Both the position numbers and the translations under genes were made by a program. A stretch of 64,000 nt of DNA from JAAXKN01 sp050258815 (GTDB lineage Bacteria > Bacteroidota > Ignavibacteria > Ignavibacteriales > SURF-24): NCBI GenBank assembly GCA_050258815.1, contig JBLMZM010000142.1, forward strand, positions 1 to 64,000, written 5' to 3'. This document shows, one piece after another, positions 17,636 through 27,194 of the stretch. Under the pieces are notes generated by a model that was given only the letters and a program-made list of their open reading frames with translations, was not told where the DNA came from and did not search any database. Every line of letters starts with the position of its first letter. Position 1 is the stretch's first letter.

Positions 17636-18871
17636 TTATCTTCCCGGTCTGAAGAACCAGAGCTCTCCCAGACTCAATGCAACATTTACCCTGAAAATAT
17701 TTTCTTTCAGCAAATTCGTTTGGGTTGTACCTCTCATGGAATACTGCAGCCCTATATCAAGTGTATTCTGATATTCCAAAGGTAATGAAAAACCTCCATA
17801 AACAGAATACTGGTCAATTCCTTTACCATTAATCTGGTATTGAGTCTGTTCATAACTAAGCCCCCCTCTCAGTATCAATCTATCCCAGAATGAAGTAGAA
17901 CGTGTATCGGGGTTTCTGTATTCCACACCGGCACTCACTTTTTGCGCATTACGCATATTAGGCATTACCTGACCGTTAAACTGGAAGTTTCCCCACGGCT
18001 GATACAGATAGTCAAACAAAACCATAAGAGATCTGTCATATACAAAACTGACTCCGGCAGAAAGGATATAAGGGATCTTAATAGTTGATTTTGTTGTAGC
18101 AAGTGTATTGCTTCCAAGTGAAGTAGTACGCGTTAATGAGCTGTCAGAGTTAAATTCACCTGTATAGGTTAGGGCAGCACCCAGTCTCAAATTGTTTATG
18201 GATTTTACTCCCAGGAGATTGGAAATATCGTTACTGAGCAAACCAAAAGTACCGCCAAGCCCAGAAATCTTGTATGTAGTTGTATACTCAGGGTTAGCAA
18301 TATTCAGATCCTTAAAACTAATTCGCGAAATATAGTTAAGGTTACCAATATAATAGTCTAATGATGCACCTATACTAACGTCAAAAGGCAAGGTATAAGA
18401 AGTCCCGACAAATGTTTTCGTTACAGAACCATTCCCCTCATAAAAGGTTTTATATGGATTTGCCTGATCAGGAAAATCCTGTACCACATTATAGTTAACC
18501 TGCGAATATGGAGTAATTCCCGCTACCAGCGATAATCCTAGTGTTCTTTCCATTGGGACACCAAGAACAAATCCCGAAAACCTGGTAAGAGATGAATAAT
18601 TGCTTACATTATTATCCTTAACGTGCAGGTTCTGGAAATCAACAGCAACCTCGAATCTTGTCAGTTCAAGTCTGCTCCAGCCTGCAGGGTTCAATGTACC
18701 CACGAAATCCCTGTCATAGACAGCGACGCCCAGTTCACCAAATCCAAGTCTCCGTGCAGAATAAGAGCGGTTCAGATCTCCCAATCCAAACCTGGTATAC
18801 ACAGATCCTCCTTCAGCATAGATGAGGGAGGATAACATTGCAAACACAACAACAAATTTTATAAATTTCAT
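17636..18871 (-). CDS. Outer-membrane beta-barrel protein (FadL/OmpP1-like)
   Basis: Predicted outer-membrane protein, 411 aa. A signal peptide (K-F-I-K-F start, cleavage after A-Y-A near residue 19) is followed by the sequence G-G-S-V-Y-T-R-F-G-L-G-D. Alternating hydrophobic and polar residues with many aromatic strand ends continue to the C-terminal phenylalanine-rich strand. The N-terminal region with L-G-F-G-E-L-G-V-A and T-L-N-P-A-G-W resembles the plug of FadL/OmpP1-like proteins of this phylum (S-x-x-N-P-A). The substrate cannot be told. It directly follows the lipoprotein gene. Confidence 0.75.
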   Translation of the reverse strand: MKFIKFVVVFAMLSSLIYAEGGSVYTRFGLGDLNRSYSARRLGFGELGVAVYDRDFVGTLNPAGWSRLELTRFEVAVDFQNLHVKDNNVSNYSSLTRFSGFVLGVPMERTLGLSLVAGITPYSQVNYNVVQDFPDQANPYKTFYEGNGSVTKTFVGTSYTLPFDVSIGASLDYYIGNLNYISRISFKDLNIANPEYTTTYKISGLGGTFGLLSNDISNLLGVKSINNLRLGAALTYTGEFNSDSSLTRTTSLGSNTLATTKSTIKIPYILSAGVSFVYDRSLMVLFDYLYQPWGNFQFNGQVMPNMRNAQKVSAGVEYRNPDTRSTSFWDRLILRGGLSYEQTQYQINGKGIDQYSVYGGFSLPLEYQNTLDIGLQYSMRGTTQTNLLKENIFRVNVALSLGELWFFRPGR

Positions 18872-18913
18872 ATTTTTCTTCTAAATTCTTTACAATTTTG
18901 TTCAGAACAGCTA

Positions 18914-20083
18914 TTATTTTCTTTTGGTAGTATAAAGTATTTTCAGTTTTGGTCCATTTGCCGCCGTACCTTCTCTGAAGGCAAATAAATCCACATTGTT
19001 GTCTGCATTCCCGGAGGAAATCATCAGTCCGTAATTCGGCTCCTTATTGATCCACCTTTGCAGATGAGCAGTGATATTTCCTGAAAATACATTACCTGAT
19101 TTATATAGAACTGTAGTTCTAAGGGTGTCATAAGCAGTGGAATTTTTATCGGTCAGGAACTTAACAATGAGAGAATTATCACTCGGATTTCCCAAAACGC
19201 TGCTGGTAGAATCAATAGTCAGTTGTAAGATTGCACTGTTAATTATTGCAGTTTCCGGAATGCTTGGTAAAAGGACCTGGAATCTGGAACTTACAGAAAT
19301 GCCTCCCTGAACAACAAGCTTAGTATTATTTACCACCGGAAGAGTACCTGAAACCATGTGAACGTCGTTCATCGGACTGAATGTCAGGGTATCTATATAC
19401 TTGCCAGGCTTATTGAAAACCACAGTCATACTCATCAGGGATTTTGCAGGACTTGATGCAATAGCCTGAAAGCCTACAATCTTATTTACATTATTTGCCG
19501 GCTCAAAATACATTCCGTAGTTTTTATTTACATAATTTGAATCAGAGAACCACGATAAAACCTTGTTATTGTCAAGCTCAATTGTGTATAATGAATCATT
19601 AAAATCATTTTTAATTTTCATATTGGCCGCATCATAGCTCAATTTGGATAAGCTGTCTGCCGTATAGTTGCTGCTCCAGAGATTATTTACCTTATGAACC
19701 AGGAAATCAAAAGAAGTGGAGTTTCCCAAAGTGTAGACCGGTGACATCTGGATTTTCGCATAACTAACTGTCAAAGTGCCATCGTTCAATTCCTTCTTTA
19801 TTGAATCAGGCAGAACACTGGATAAGTTAAACTGAAGGAGAAATGAGGACCTAACGTTACCATACCTGCCAAGCAGTACTCTGTTTGAGTAGGTAAGTTT
19901 TACATCTGTTTTCAGGTATTCAGCAGATTGAGTCTGAATAGAACTGTCTGCATTAATTGTAATTATATCACCGTTATTAAGAAGGGATAAACCGGCAGAA
20001 GTAGGATCTTCACTGCAGGCATATAAAAACAAGGACGATAAAATCGCAATTAATACATATATATACTTAAATTTCGGGTACAA
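18914..20083 (-). CDS. Predicted outer-membrane lipoprotein, beta-rich (DNRLRE-like)
   Basis: A 389-aa predicted lipoprotein of unknown function. The signal peptide ends in the lipobox L-Y-A-C (Cys23), followed by S-E-D-P-T-S-A-G. The rest is rich in Ser, Thr, Asn and beta-forming residues; the pattern of L-x-F-x-L near residue 85 and the C-terminal block with I-N-S-A-I-L-Q-L and W-x-N-K-E resemble DNRLRE-type surface modules, but this is a weak match. The TTG start directly follows the gmhB stop, and GGAGG spans that junction, so the two genes are coupled. It probably works with the outer-membrane protein encoded next. Confidence 0.7.
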   Translation of the reverse strand: MYPKFKYIYVLIAILSSLFLYACSEDPTSAGLSLLNNGDIITINADSSIQTQSAEYLKTDVKLTYSNRVLLGRYGNVRSSFLLQFNLSSVLPDSIKKELNDGTLTVSYAKIQMSPVYTLGNSTSFDFLVHKVNNLWSSNYTADSLSKLSYDAANMKIKNDFNDSLYTIELDNNKVLSWFSDSNYVNKNYGMYFEPANNVNKIVGFQAIASSPAKSLMSMTVVFNKPGKYIDTLTFSPMNDVHMVSGTLPVVNNTKLVVQGGISVSSRFQVLLPSIPETAIINSAILQLTIDSTSSVLGNPSDNSLIVKFLTDKNSTAYDTLRTTVLYKSGNVFSGNITAHLQRWINKEPNYGLMISSGNADNNVDLFAFREGTAANGPKLKILYTTKRK

Positions 20084-20656
20084 TCAGTTTCCTCCGGAAT
20101 AATCATTAATAATAAATTTAGATGCCTCAATTAAATTTTCAGCAATAAAATCAGGGGACCTATCTTCTACAAGCATGCTGGAAATTTGTTCCTCATTGAG
20201 AGTATTTTTGAGCAAAATGGTTTTTAAACCGGCATTTTTCCCACATTCAATATCACTTAACATATCCCCAACAAAATAAGAACTGCTCAGATCTATATTC
20301 AGATCACTGGCTGCCTTCAATACCAACATTGGGGAAGGTTTCCTGCACTTACATTCTTCTTCGGTATTGAAATCAGGATGATAAGGACAGTAATAAAATG
20401 CATCCACAGATGCATTATCAGTTTTAAGCAGTTCATTTATCCTTAAATTTACCGCTTCAACCTCATTAGCCGTAAAAAGACCGCGTGCAATACCTGATTG
20501 GTTGGAAATTACAATGATCTTAAAATTTTTCTCTTTAAGTTTACTAATAGCTTCAGACACTCCGGGGAATAACCTGACCTGTTCCGGATCCCCCAGATAT
20601 CCGGGATCTATATTTAAAGTCCCATCCCTGTCGAAAAATACAGCACTGTTACCCAT
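20084..20656 (-). CDS. gmhB: HAD phosphatase, GmhB-type (D,D-heptose 1,7-bisphosphate 7-phosphatase-like)
   Basis: HAD-superfamily phosphatase, 190 aa. It has the nucleophile motif D-R-D-G-T-L-N, the S-N-Q-S-G-I-A-R-G loop, the zinc site C-P-Y-H ... C-K-C-R-K-P, and the last motif G-D-M-L-S-D-I-E. These fit the GmhB/HisB-N family, which removes the 7-phosphate in ADP-heptose synthesis for lipopolysaccharide; histidinol phosphatase is the alternative. The ATG start shares one base with the glgA stop (TGATG), so translation is coupled. The other heptose genes are not in the window. Confidence 0.88.
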   Translation of the reverse strand: MGNSAVFFDRDGTLNIDPGYLGDPEQVRLFPGVSEAISKLKEKNFKIIVISNQSGIARGLFTANEVEAVNLRINELLKTDNASVDAFYYCPYHPDFNTEEECKCRKPSPMLVLKAASDLNIDLSSSYFVGDMLSDIECGKNAGLKTILLKNTLNEEQISSMLVEDRSPDFIAENLIEASKFIINDYSGGN

Positions 20657-22152
20657 CAATTATTATTCAGTATTTTCTTATATAAATCCACATATTTTTT
20701 TGCAGATGATAACCACGAAAAATCCGCCTTCATCCCGGTTTTGGCTATCTTTGTCCAGATTTTCTTTTCCTGGAAAAGTTTGACGGCTCTTTTAATTTCC
20801 TTAAGCATTTCTGCCGAGTCGTATTTTTTAAATACGAATCCATTCCCACTTTCTTCTTTCTCATTATATTTACTTACAGTATCAGCAAGTCCACCGGTTT
20901 CACGTACAATAGGAATAGTTCCATAAGCCAGACTATACATCTGGTTTAATCCACAGGGCTCATATCTTGATGGCATCAGGAACATATCAGAACCGGCTTC
21001 GATAAGGTGCGCCAATTCGTCATCAAATCCCAGATAGCATGAGAACTTCTGTGGATATTTTGTATGAATTTCTTCAAATAATTTATGGTATTTCTTCTCC
21101 CCTGTTCCCAGAAGCACCATCTGAATATCCAGCTGCATAAGGTCTTCAATAACTTCAGCAATCAAATCAAATCCCTTTCCATCAATCAACCGGGAAATAA
21201 CTCCAATTATAGGAATGTTTTCATCATAAGACAAATCAAATTTTTCTGCCAGGGCTTTTTTATCTTCTGCCTTATCTTCAAATGTTTTGGCAGAGTATTT
21301 TTTAGGTATCAGAGTATCTGTTTCAGGATTCCAGGTTTTATCGTCTATCCCGTTAATTATTCCATAAATATCTTTCTTTCGTTTCAGGAGGACACTCCTT
21401 AAACCAGCGCCAATTTCGTCATCTTTCGTAATTTCTTCGGCATAGCGTTCACTTACAGTAGTAATGGCATCAGAAAACATCAGACCACTCTTCATGAAGT
21501 TTAACCTGCCGTAAATCTCAATCCCCTTTTCGGAATTCAATTCATCTGGCAACCCTGTCTTGGGAAATTCGGATTTTGGGAAAAACCCCTGATATGCAAG
21601 ATTATGGACCGTAAATACGGATTTTACAGAAGTTAAAACAGGTTCGTTTTTATAAACAGTTTTCAGATATGCAGGAATTAAACCGGTTTGCCAGTCGTTT
21701 CCATGAATAATATCAGGAACCCAGCCCAGCTTGTTTATCAATTCAAAAATACAACGCGACAGCAAGATAAAACGCTCATCGTTGTCAGGATAATCTGTAC
21801 CTGTATTCGGATCTACGTAAAGACTGGCCCTGCTTCCGAAATATTCATAATTATCGAGGAAGTATATTTGTACTCTGGCTTTCTGGCCTACTAAAAAAGA
21901 GGATCTCAGTGAAAATACCACATCCTTGTCACCAATTTTAATCGTTAAGTCCTTTAATCTTACCACTTCATGAATTTTGAATCGTCTTTCATCAATTGCA
22001 CCATATTTGGGGACTACGATTCTGACTTCGTGTCCTAATTCGGTTAAAGTTTGAGGTAAGGCAGCTGAAACGTCTGCTAATCCGCCGGTCTTAACAAAAG
22101 GAACTACTTCTGAAGTGACAAAAAGAATCTTCAACTTTCTTGATGGTGGCAT
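20656..22152 (-). CDS. glgA: Glycogen synthase (ADP-glucose type), GT5
   Basis: Builds alpha-1,4-glucan from ADP-glucose. It is 498 aa, normal for bacterial GlgA. The N-terminal K-T-G-G-L-A-D-V (about 21-28) binds the sugar nucleotide, H-G-N-D-W-Q-T-G follows the N-terminal domain, and the C-terminal P-S-R-Y-E-P-C-G-L and E-T-G-G-L motifs bind donor and acceptor. It is the first gene of a leftward unit that continues into gmhB and beyond. The promoter should lie in 22153-22388, shared divergently with hutI. Confidence 0.96.
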   Translation of the reverse strand: MPPSRKLKILFVTSEVVPFVKTGGLADVSAALPQTLTELGHEVRIVVPKYGAIDERRFKIHEVVRLKDLTIKIGDKDVVFSLRSSFLVGQKARVQIYFLDNYEYFGSRASLYVDPNTGTDYPDNDERFILLSRCIFELINKLGWVPDIIHGNDWQTGLIPAYLKTVYKNEPVLTSVKSVFTVHNLAYQGFFPKSEFPKTGLPDELNSEKGIEIYGRLNFMKSGLMFSDAITTVSERYAEEITKDDEIGAGLRSVLLKRKKDIYGIINGIDDKTWNPETDTLIPKKYSAKTFEDKAEDKKALAEKFDLSYDENIPIIGVISRLIDGKGFDLIAEVIEDLMQLDIQMVLLGTGEKKYHKLFEEIHTKYPQKFSCYLGFDDELAHLIEAGSDMFLMPSRYEPCGLNQMYSLAYGTIPIVRETGGLADTVSKYNEKEESGNGFVFKKYDSAEMLKEIKRAVKLFQEKKIWTKIAKTGMKADFSWLSSAKKYVDLYKKILNNN

Positions 22153-22388
22153 TTTCCAAGTCCTTTTATTTTTAATAGTGCAATTTACAAAATAATAGAA
22201 TTATAGCCAAAATATTCCTTTTTTTTACTCAAATTGAAGGTTTATTAACAATTTTAGTATAAAAGACAGACAACTCCGGAGTCATAGTAACATGTGAATA
22301 GTTAATTAATTATATTTGAAAATTAAAATGGTTTTGTCTTTTCGTGTAACGCAAATGTTTAATTAATCATTCAACAAGAGCTATAAAA

Positions 22389-23645
22389 ATGCTTACACTA
22401 CTAATTAATCCGTCTCAGATAGTAACAGTTGATACCGGGTATCAGAATTATAAAAGAGGAATTTCCCAGGGCCAGATTAACGTGCTGGAAAACCATTCTT
22501 TGGTAATAGAAGACGGTTTGATCAGAGATTTTATTCCAAATGCCTCGGTTGCCGGCCAGAATTTCGACAGTATCCTGGATATGAAAGACAAGACTATTCT
22601 TCCGGGATTGATTGACTGCCATACTCACCTGGCGTTTGCCGGATCGAGAGCCGACGAATTCCGCATGAAAATATCCGGAGTCACCTATGAGGAAATTGCT
22701 CAGGCCGGAGGCGGTATAAATAAAACAGTACATGCTGTAAGAAATACCGGATTAAACGAACTGATCCAAATCATTAAGCCCAAAATAGAATATTGCATTG
22801 CTCAGGGTATTACAACCCTGGAAATCAAAAGCGGATATGGACTTAATTTTGATGACGAGATCAAGCTGCTTAAAGTCATCAGTTATCTTAATAGTTATTA
22901 TGACATTGAGATAATACCTACATTTTTAGGGGCACATACCTTTCCCCCGGAGTTCGAGCAGGATCAGGATGGATACATTGACCTGATAACAAATAAAATT
23001 CTGCCATATATAGCCGGAGAGAAACTTGCCGAATTCTGTGATGGCTTCTGTGAAGCAACAGCATTTAAACCTGAACAAATCGACAGGATTTTTGCAAGAG
23101 CAAGCAGCCTGGGTATGAAAATCAAACTGCATAGTGATCAATTTAACCAGATTGGAGGAGTTGATGTTGCACTTAAATATAATGCCACAAGCATCGACCA
23201 CCTGGAAGTTGTTTCGGACAAGGATATTAAGAAAATTTCAGAAACTGATGCCGTTTGCGTCCTGCTTCCCGGTGTTTCTTTTTTCCTTCATTATGGATAT
23301 GCACCAGCCCGCAAAATGATTTCAGGAAATGCCATTGTAGCGCTTTCAACGGATTATAATCCTGGTTCTTCCCATATAGCGAATCTGAATCTGATAATGA
23401 GTCTTGCGGCAATTGAAATGCGCATGACCATGGAAGAAATTATTTCTGCTGTTACAATAAATGCAGCAAAAGCTCTGTCTGTTAGTCATAAATCCGGCAG
23501 CCTTGAAATCGGTAAAAATGCGGATCTGGCTGTCTTTAATACTCCGGAATATTCGGATATCATTTACCAGGTTGGTAAAAACCTTAACTGCTGCACCATT
23601 AAAAACGGAAAAGTTATTTACAAAACCATTGAGGATCCTTTATGA
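22389..23645 (+). CDS. hutI: Imidazolonepropionase
   Basis: Third enzyme of histidine breakdown; opens imidazolone propionate to N-formimino-glutamate. It is 418 aa of the amidohydrolase fold. Metal ligands are in D-C-H-T-H-L (about residue 77) with the family-specific A-F-A-G-S-R-A-D-E-F after it, G-A-H-T-F-P, K-L-H-S-D-Q-F, and the last Asp in S-T-D-Y-N-P-G-S. The stop overlaps the ftcD start (ATGA). hutH and hutU, the first two steps, are absent from the window. Confidence 0.96.
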   Translation: MLTLLINPSQIVTVDTGYQNYKRGISQGQINVLENHSLVIEDGLIRDFIPNASVAGQNFDSILDMKDKTILPGLIDCHTHLAFAGSRADEFRMKISGVTYEEIAQAGGGINKTVHAVRNTGLNELIQIIKPKIEYCIAQGITTLEIKSGYGLNFDDEIKLLKVISYLNSYYDIEIIPTFLGAHTFPPEFEQDQDGYIDLITNKILPYIAGEKLAEFCDGFCEATAFKPEQIDRIFARASSLGMKIKLHSDQFNQIGGVDVALKYNATSIDHLEVVSDKDIKKISETDAVCVLLPGVSFFLHYGYAPARKMISGNAIVALSTDYNPGSSHIANLNLIMSLAAIEMRMTMEEIISAVTINAAKALSVSHKSGSLEIGKNADLAVFNTPEYSDIIYQVGKNLNCCTIKNGKVIYKTIEDPL

Positions 23646-24658
23646 AAATCATTGAATGCGTGCCTAATTTCAGCGAAGGCAGGAATCCGGCAACTTTTGA
23701 GGCCATATCCCGGGCAGTTTCGGGAGTGACAAATGTGAAATTATTAAGTTTGGAACCTGATGCTGATTATAATCGTGTAGTTGTCACCCTTGCAGGCGAC
23801 GAAGCCGGAATCCTTGAGGGAACAATTGCGGCATGCAAAGCTGCTGCAGAAAATATAGATATGACCAGACATAAAGGTGAACACCCCCGTATAGGTGCAA
23901 TTGATGTTGTTCCCTTTGTACCTGTAAAAAATGCAACAATGCAGGAATGTGTAAAGTTGTCTGAAGAGTTTGGCCGGAGAATTTCCAAAGAGCTGGATCT
24001 GCCGGTCTATCTCTACGAAGAAGCCAGCAGAACACCCTCAAGAAAGCTGCTTTCAAATATCCGTAAAGGAGAATACGAAGGACTTGAAGAGAAGCTGCAG
24101 AATCCTGAATGGGAGCCTGATTTTGGTGAAGCAAAATTCAATCAAAAACTGGGTGCTTTAGTTACCGGAGCCCGGTTTTTCCTAATAGCATATAACGTAA
24201 ATATTAAATCGCCTGACATAAAATACTCCAAGGAAATTGCCGAAACGCTGAGAGAAACAGGCAAGACTAAACGCGACGCGGACGGGAATGTAATAAAAGT
24301 AGATGGAGTTACCGTGAAAATACCCGGGCGATTGAAGACTGTACAGGGTATGGGTGTGTACCTCGAAAAATATAACATTACACAGGTCTCAATGAACCTG
24401 AAAAACTATAATGTAGTTTCTATCCATGAAGCATTTGAAGAAGTAAAAAAGGAAGCCGAAGCTCTGGGGGTCGAAGTTGATGGGAGTGAAATTGTAGGAC
24501 TTGTACCCCTGGAAGCCCTACTGATGGCTGGCAGGTTCTACAGTCAGGATAAAATCCAAAATGAAAAAGAACTAGTAAGTATTGCAATTGAAAAACTTGG
24601 ATTAAGTACACTTAACTCATTTATTCCGGAACAAAAGATTATTGATTATATGATCTGA
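23642..24658 (+). CDS. ftcD: Glutamate formimidoyltransferase
   Basis: Moves the formimino group of N-formimino-glutamate onto tetrahydrofolate, ending histidine breakdown and feeding one-carbon metabolism. It is 338 aa, the single-function size; mammalian FTCD carries the cyclodeaminase on the same chain, here encoded by the next gene. The N-terminal E-C-V-P-N-F-S-E-G-R, H-K-G-E-H-P-R-I-G-A-I-D and V-Q-G-M-G-V motifs are family hallmarks. The start overlaps the hutI stop. Confidence 0.96.
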   Translation: MKIIECVPNFSEGRNPATFEAISRAVSGVTNVKLLSLEPDADYNRVVVTLAGDEAGILEGTIAACKAAAENIDMTRHKGEHPRIGAIDVVPFVPVKNATMQECVKLSEEFGRRISKELDLPVYLYEEASRTPSRKLLSNIRKGEYEGLEEKLQNPEWEPDFGEAKFNQKLGALVTGARFFLIAYNVNIKSPDIKYSKEIAETLRETGKTKRDADGNVIKVDGVTVKIPGRLKTVQGMGVYLEKYNITQVSMNLKNYNVVSIHEAFEEVKKEAEALGVEVDGSEIVGLVPLEALLMAGRFYSQDKIQNEKELVSIAIEKLGLSTLNSFIPEQKIIDYMI

Positions 24659-24710
24659 TATCCATGCTGAACAGTAATAAATTTTACGAAAATAACTAAC
24701 AGGAATTATA

Positions 24711-25340
24711 ATGGATCTATCAAAAACAATGAAAGAATACCTTGATGAATTGTCATCCAACTCCCCTACCCCGGGTGGCGGGAATGTTTCGGCTCTATGC
24801 GGTTCGCTGGCCTCATGCCTTGGAACAATGGTTTGCAATCTGACTATCGGAAAGAAAAAATACTTAGAGATTGAACCCGAGATGATTGACATTAAAGGTA
24901 AGATGGAAAATTATAAAGAACATTTTTTGCAGCTGGCGGCAAAAGATAATGAAGCATTCGATAATGTAATGAATGCCTTCAAACTACCAAAAGAATCAGA
25001 GGAAGATAAACAGCTCAGGACGCAGAAAATAGATGAAGCTACATTTGGTGCTGCAGAAGTACCGGCTGAAGTCATCAAGACGTGCCATGAAGTCCTGCCA
25101 TTAATAAGAATTGTAGCAGAAAAAGGAAATCAGAACTCACTTTCAGATGCCGGTGTCGCTGCCCTGCTGATTTCCACTGCCGCCCAGGGTGCTTATTTAA
25201 ATGTTTTAATTAATTGTAATTCGCTCAAAAATCAAACAATAGCTGGAGAAATACTGAAAAGTACTGAAATACTGTGTAATGATGTAAAAAAACTTAGTGA
25301 CTTAATTGTTGAAAACATAATCAAGGGGTTAAATTCATGA
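24711..25340 (+). CDS. fchA: Formimidoyltetrahydrofolate cyclodeaminase family protein
   Basis: Converts 5-formimino-tetrahydrofolate to 5,10-methenyl-tetrahydrofolate and ammonia, the natural partner of FtcD. It is 209 aa and mainly helical. The conserved S-P-T-P-G-G-G-N-V-S-A-L-C-G-S loop at about residues 17-31 is the folate-binding signature, and N-x-x-x-D-A-x-V-A-A-L occurs near residue 145. It lies 52 bases after ftcD. The stop overlaps the next start (ATGA), so the muramidase-like gene is coupled to it. Confidence 0.93.
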   Translation: MDLSKTMKEYLDELSSNSPTPGGGNVSALCGSLASCLGTMVCNLTIGKKKYLEIEPEMIDIKGKMENYKEHFLQLAAKDNEAFDNVMNAFKLPKESEEDKQLRTQKIDEATFGAAEVPAEVIKTCHEVLPLIRIVAEKGNQNSLSDAGVAALLISTAAQGAYLNVLINCNSLKNQTIAGEILKSTEILCNDVKKLSDLIVENIIKGLNS

Positions 25341-26578
25341 AAAAACTCTTAATATTTGTTCTATTTGCTACAGTTCTGTGTTCGATTACTTTCGCACAGA
25401 CATTTAAAGTAAAAAACGGCATTGACGTTTTAAAGGATAGAAACTTTGACGTTTTAAAGGGAAAGAGAGTCGGACTGATTACCAATCCTACCGGAGTAGA
25501 TCAGCACCTGGAATCAACTATTGACATCCTTTTTAAGGCCCCGGGCGTAAAACTGGTTGCCTTATATGGACCCGAACATGGGGTAAGAGGTGACTATTCT
25601 GCCGGCGAGCACGTGGATTTTTATACCGATCCTGTTACTAATCTGCCGGTTTATTCTCTGTATGGAAAAACAAGAAAACCTACTCCTGAGATGCTGAAGG
25701 ATATAGACATCCTGGTTTACGACATACAGGATAACGGCTGTCGTTCATATACATATATCAGTACTATGGGCGTCGCAATGGAAGCCGCCGCAGAGAACAA
25801 CAAGGAATTTGTTGTACTTGACAGGCCTAACCCTCTCACGGGTGAAAAAATTGAAGGAAACCTGGTTGAAGATGGGTTCATTTCTTTTGTCAGCCAATTT
25901 AAAATTCCTTATGTATATGGACTCACTTGCGGAGAATTAGCAAAATTCCTTAATGAGGAAGGAATGCTCGCTAATAAAATAAAATGCAAACTGACAGTGG
26001 TCCCTATGAAGGGCTGGAAGAGAAGTATGTCATTTAAGGAGACGGGGCTTTTATGGGTGCCAGCGTCACCACACGTGCCTCATAATGATTCTCCTGAATA
26101 TTATGTCAGTACGGGTGTTTTGGGCGAATTGGGAGTCATCTCTGAAGGAGTTGGTTATACAATTCCTTTCGAAACTTTTGCCGCTGAATGGATTGACGGC
26201 AAAAAACTTGCTGACAGGATGAATTCATTTAATCTTAAAGGTGTGTTATTCAGACCCATTACATTTAAGCCGTTTTATGGCGCTAACGCCAAAAAAGAAT
26301 TACACGGTGTTCAGATTCACTTTACTGATATGAAAAAAGTTAACCTGCTTTCCTTACAGTTCCTTTTTATGCAGGCAAATAATGAACTGTATCCTGATAA
26401 AAATCCATTTACCCTGGCTACAAAGGACAGAATTGCTTTCTTTGATAAGGTAGCTGGTACGGCTCAGGTAAGAGAGAAATTCGGCAAGAGAATGATGTTT
26501 GAAGATATCAAGGATTTCTTAGACAAGGATATAGCTTCTTTCAGGAAAACTTCACGCAAATATTATATGTACCGCTAA
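25337..26578 (+). CDS. NamZ-like exo-beta-N-acetylmuramidase (DUF1343)
   Basis: Predicted secreted peptidoglycan-fragment hydrolase, 413 aa. A signal peptide is cleaved near residue 20 (T-F-A-Q). The family motifs are visible: R-V-G-L-I-T-N-P-T-G, Y-G-P-E-H-G with the likely catalytic Glu80, Y-D-I-Q-D-N-G-C-R-S-Y-T-Y, and D-R-P-N-P. Members of this family (formerly DUF1343) release N-acetylmuramic acid from non-reducing ends. It is coupled by ATGA to fchA, an odd partner for histidine catabolism, and is followed by a terminator. Confidence 0.9.
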   Translation: MKKLLIFVLFATVLCSITFAQTFKVKNGIDVLKDRNFDVLKGKRVGLITNPTGVDQHLESTIDILFKAPGVKLVALYGPEHGVRGDYSAGEHVDFYTDPVTNLPVYSLYGKTRKPTPEMLKDIDILVYDIQDNGCRSYTYISTMGVAMEAAAENNKEFVVLDRPNPLTGEKIEGNLVEDGFISFVSQFKIPYVYGLTCGELAKFLNEEGMLANKIKCKLTVVPMKGWKRSMSFKETGLLWVPASPHVPHNDSPEYYVSTGVLGELGVISEGVGYTIPFETFAAEWIDGKKLADRMNSFNLKGVLFRPITFKPFYGANAKKELHGVQIHFTDMKKVNLLSLQFLFMQANNELYPDKNPFTLATKDRIAFFDKVAGTAQVREKFGKRMMFEDIKDFLDKDIASFRKTSRKYYMYR

Positions 26579-26596
26579 AATTGGACTGATATCAGG

Positions 26597-26643
26597 AAAA
26601 ACGGGATGCTGGTTTGGGAAAAGTTGACCGGTATCCCGTTTTT
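26597..26643. terminator. Bidirectional terminator after the hut/namZ unit
   Basis: An 11-bp perfect inverted repeat (AAAAACGGGAT/ATCCCGTTTTT) with a loop of about 25 bases lies between two convergent genes. The T-run at the 3' arm serves the rightward unit; the A-run of the other arm serves the leftward gene. Confidence 0.75.
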
Positions 26644-26669
26644 CATTTATATTTATAAGAAGTTCCTTG

Positions 26670-27194
26670 TTATATCTGAATATTGTCTTCTTCTGCCGGA
26701 GTTAAATCATATAAGGAACTAAGGCAAAGTTTTACTCTTTTTATCCAATCGACCCCGTGCTTTGAAACTATTCTACCGAAATCCTGGATATCATGTTTTT
26801 TTAACTTAAAAGCCCAGTCACCCGACTTATCATTTTGCAGGACTAGGATATGACGTAATTCATGTTCAAGTAGTATGCTTCTGGTTTCTTTGTCCAGAGC
26901 GGTCCAAAGTTCCCCTGATACTTCAATAATATAATCCAGGTTGGAGAAAAACTTCAATTCCTTACCGGTTTTCACACACTTTGCCGCTGTGCTTTTGGAA
27001 ATATTGGGTTCAACCGTCACATATTCTATTTTTGCCGGATGAACGTCGATTCTTTCTGTCCTGATAATCTCTTCTGCCATATATTTCATTTCTTCGGAAA
27101 GGACAAATTCTCTTTTTACCGGTCCTTTGGGCTTCTTTCCCTGGTACTGGTCCAGAAAATCAACGCTGGCTAATTCTTTAACTTCGCTGCTCAC
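26670..27194 (-). CDS. Putative metallopeptidase with HELRH motif
   Basis: A 174-aa protein resembling the putative phage-type metallopeptidases (SprT/DUF-like group). The key feature is L-L-E-H-E-L-R-H-I: His111, Glu112 and His115 form a HExxH zinc site. A third ligand may be one of the later His residues (K-K-H-D near 133, K-H-G-V-D near 145). No signal peptide is seen, so it is cytoplasmic. The GTG start has GGGAG nine bases upstream. Phage homologues are known, but no other phage gene is next to it. Function is unknown. Confidence 0.7.
   Translation of the reverse strand: MSSEVKELASVDFLDQYQGKKPKGPVKREFVLSEEMKYMAEEIIRTERIDVHPAKIEYVTVEPNISKSTAAKCVKTGKELKFFSNLDYIIEVSGELWTALDKETRSILLEHELRHILVLQNDKSGDWAFKLKKHDIQDFGRIVSKHGVDWIKRVKLCLSSLYDLTPAEEDNIQI

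Noticed and set aside
22311..22318. TATATTTG upstream of hutI as a Bacteroidetes-type -7 element
   Set aside because: It fits TAnnTTTG, but no TTG lies at the expected -33 position, and the lexA promoter in this window looks like the ordinary TTGACA/TATAAT type.
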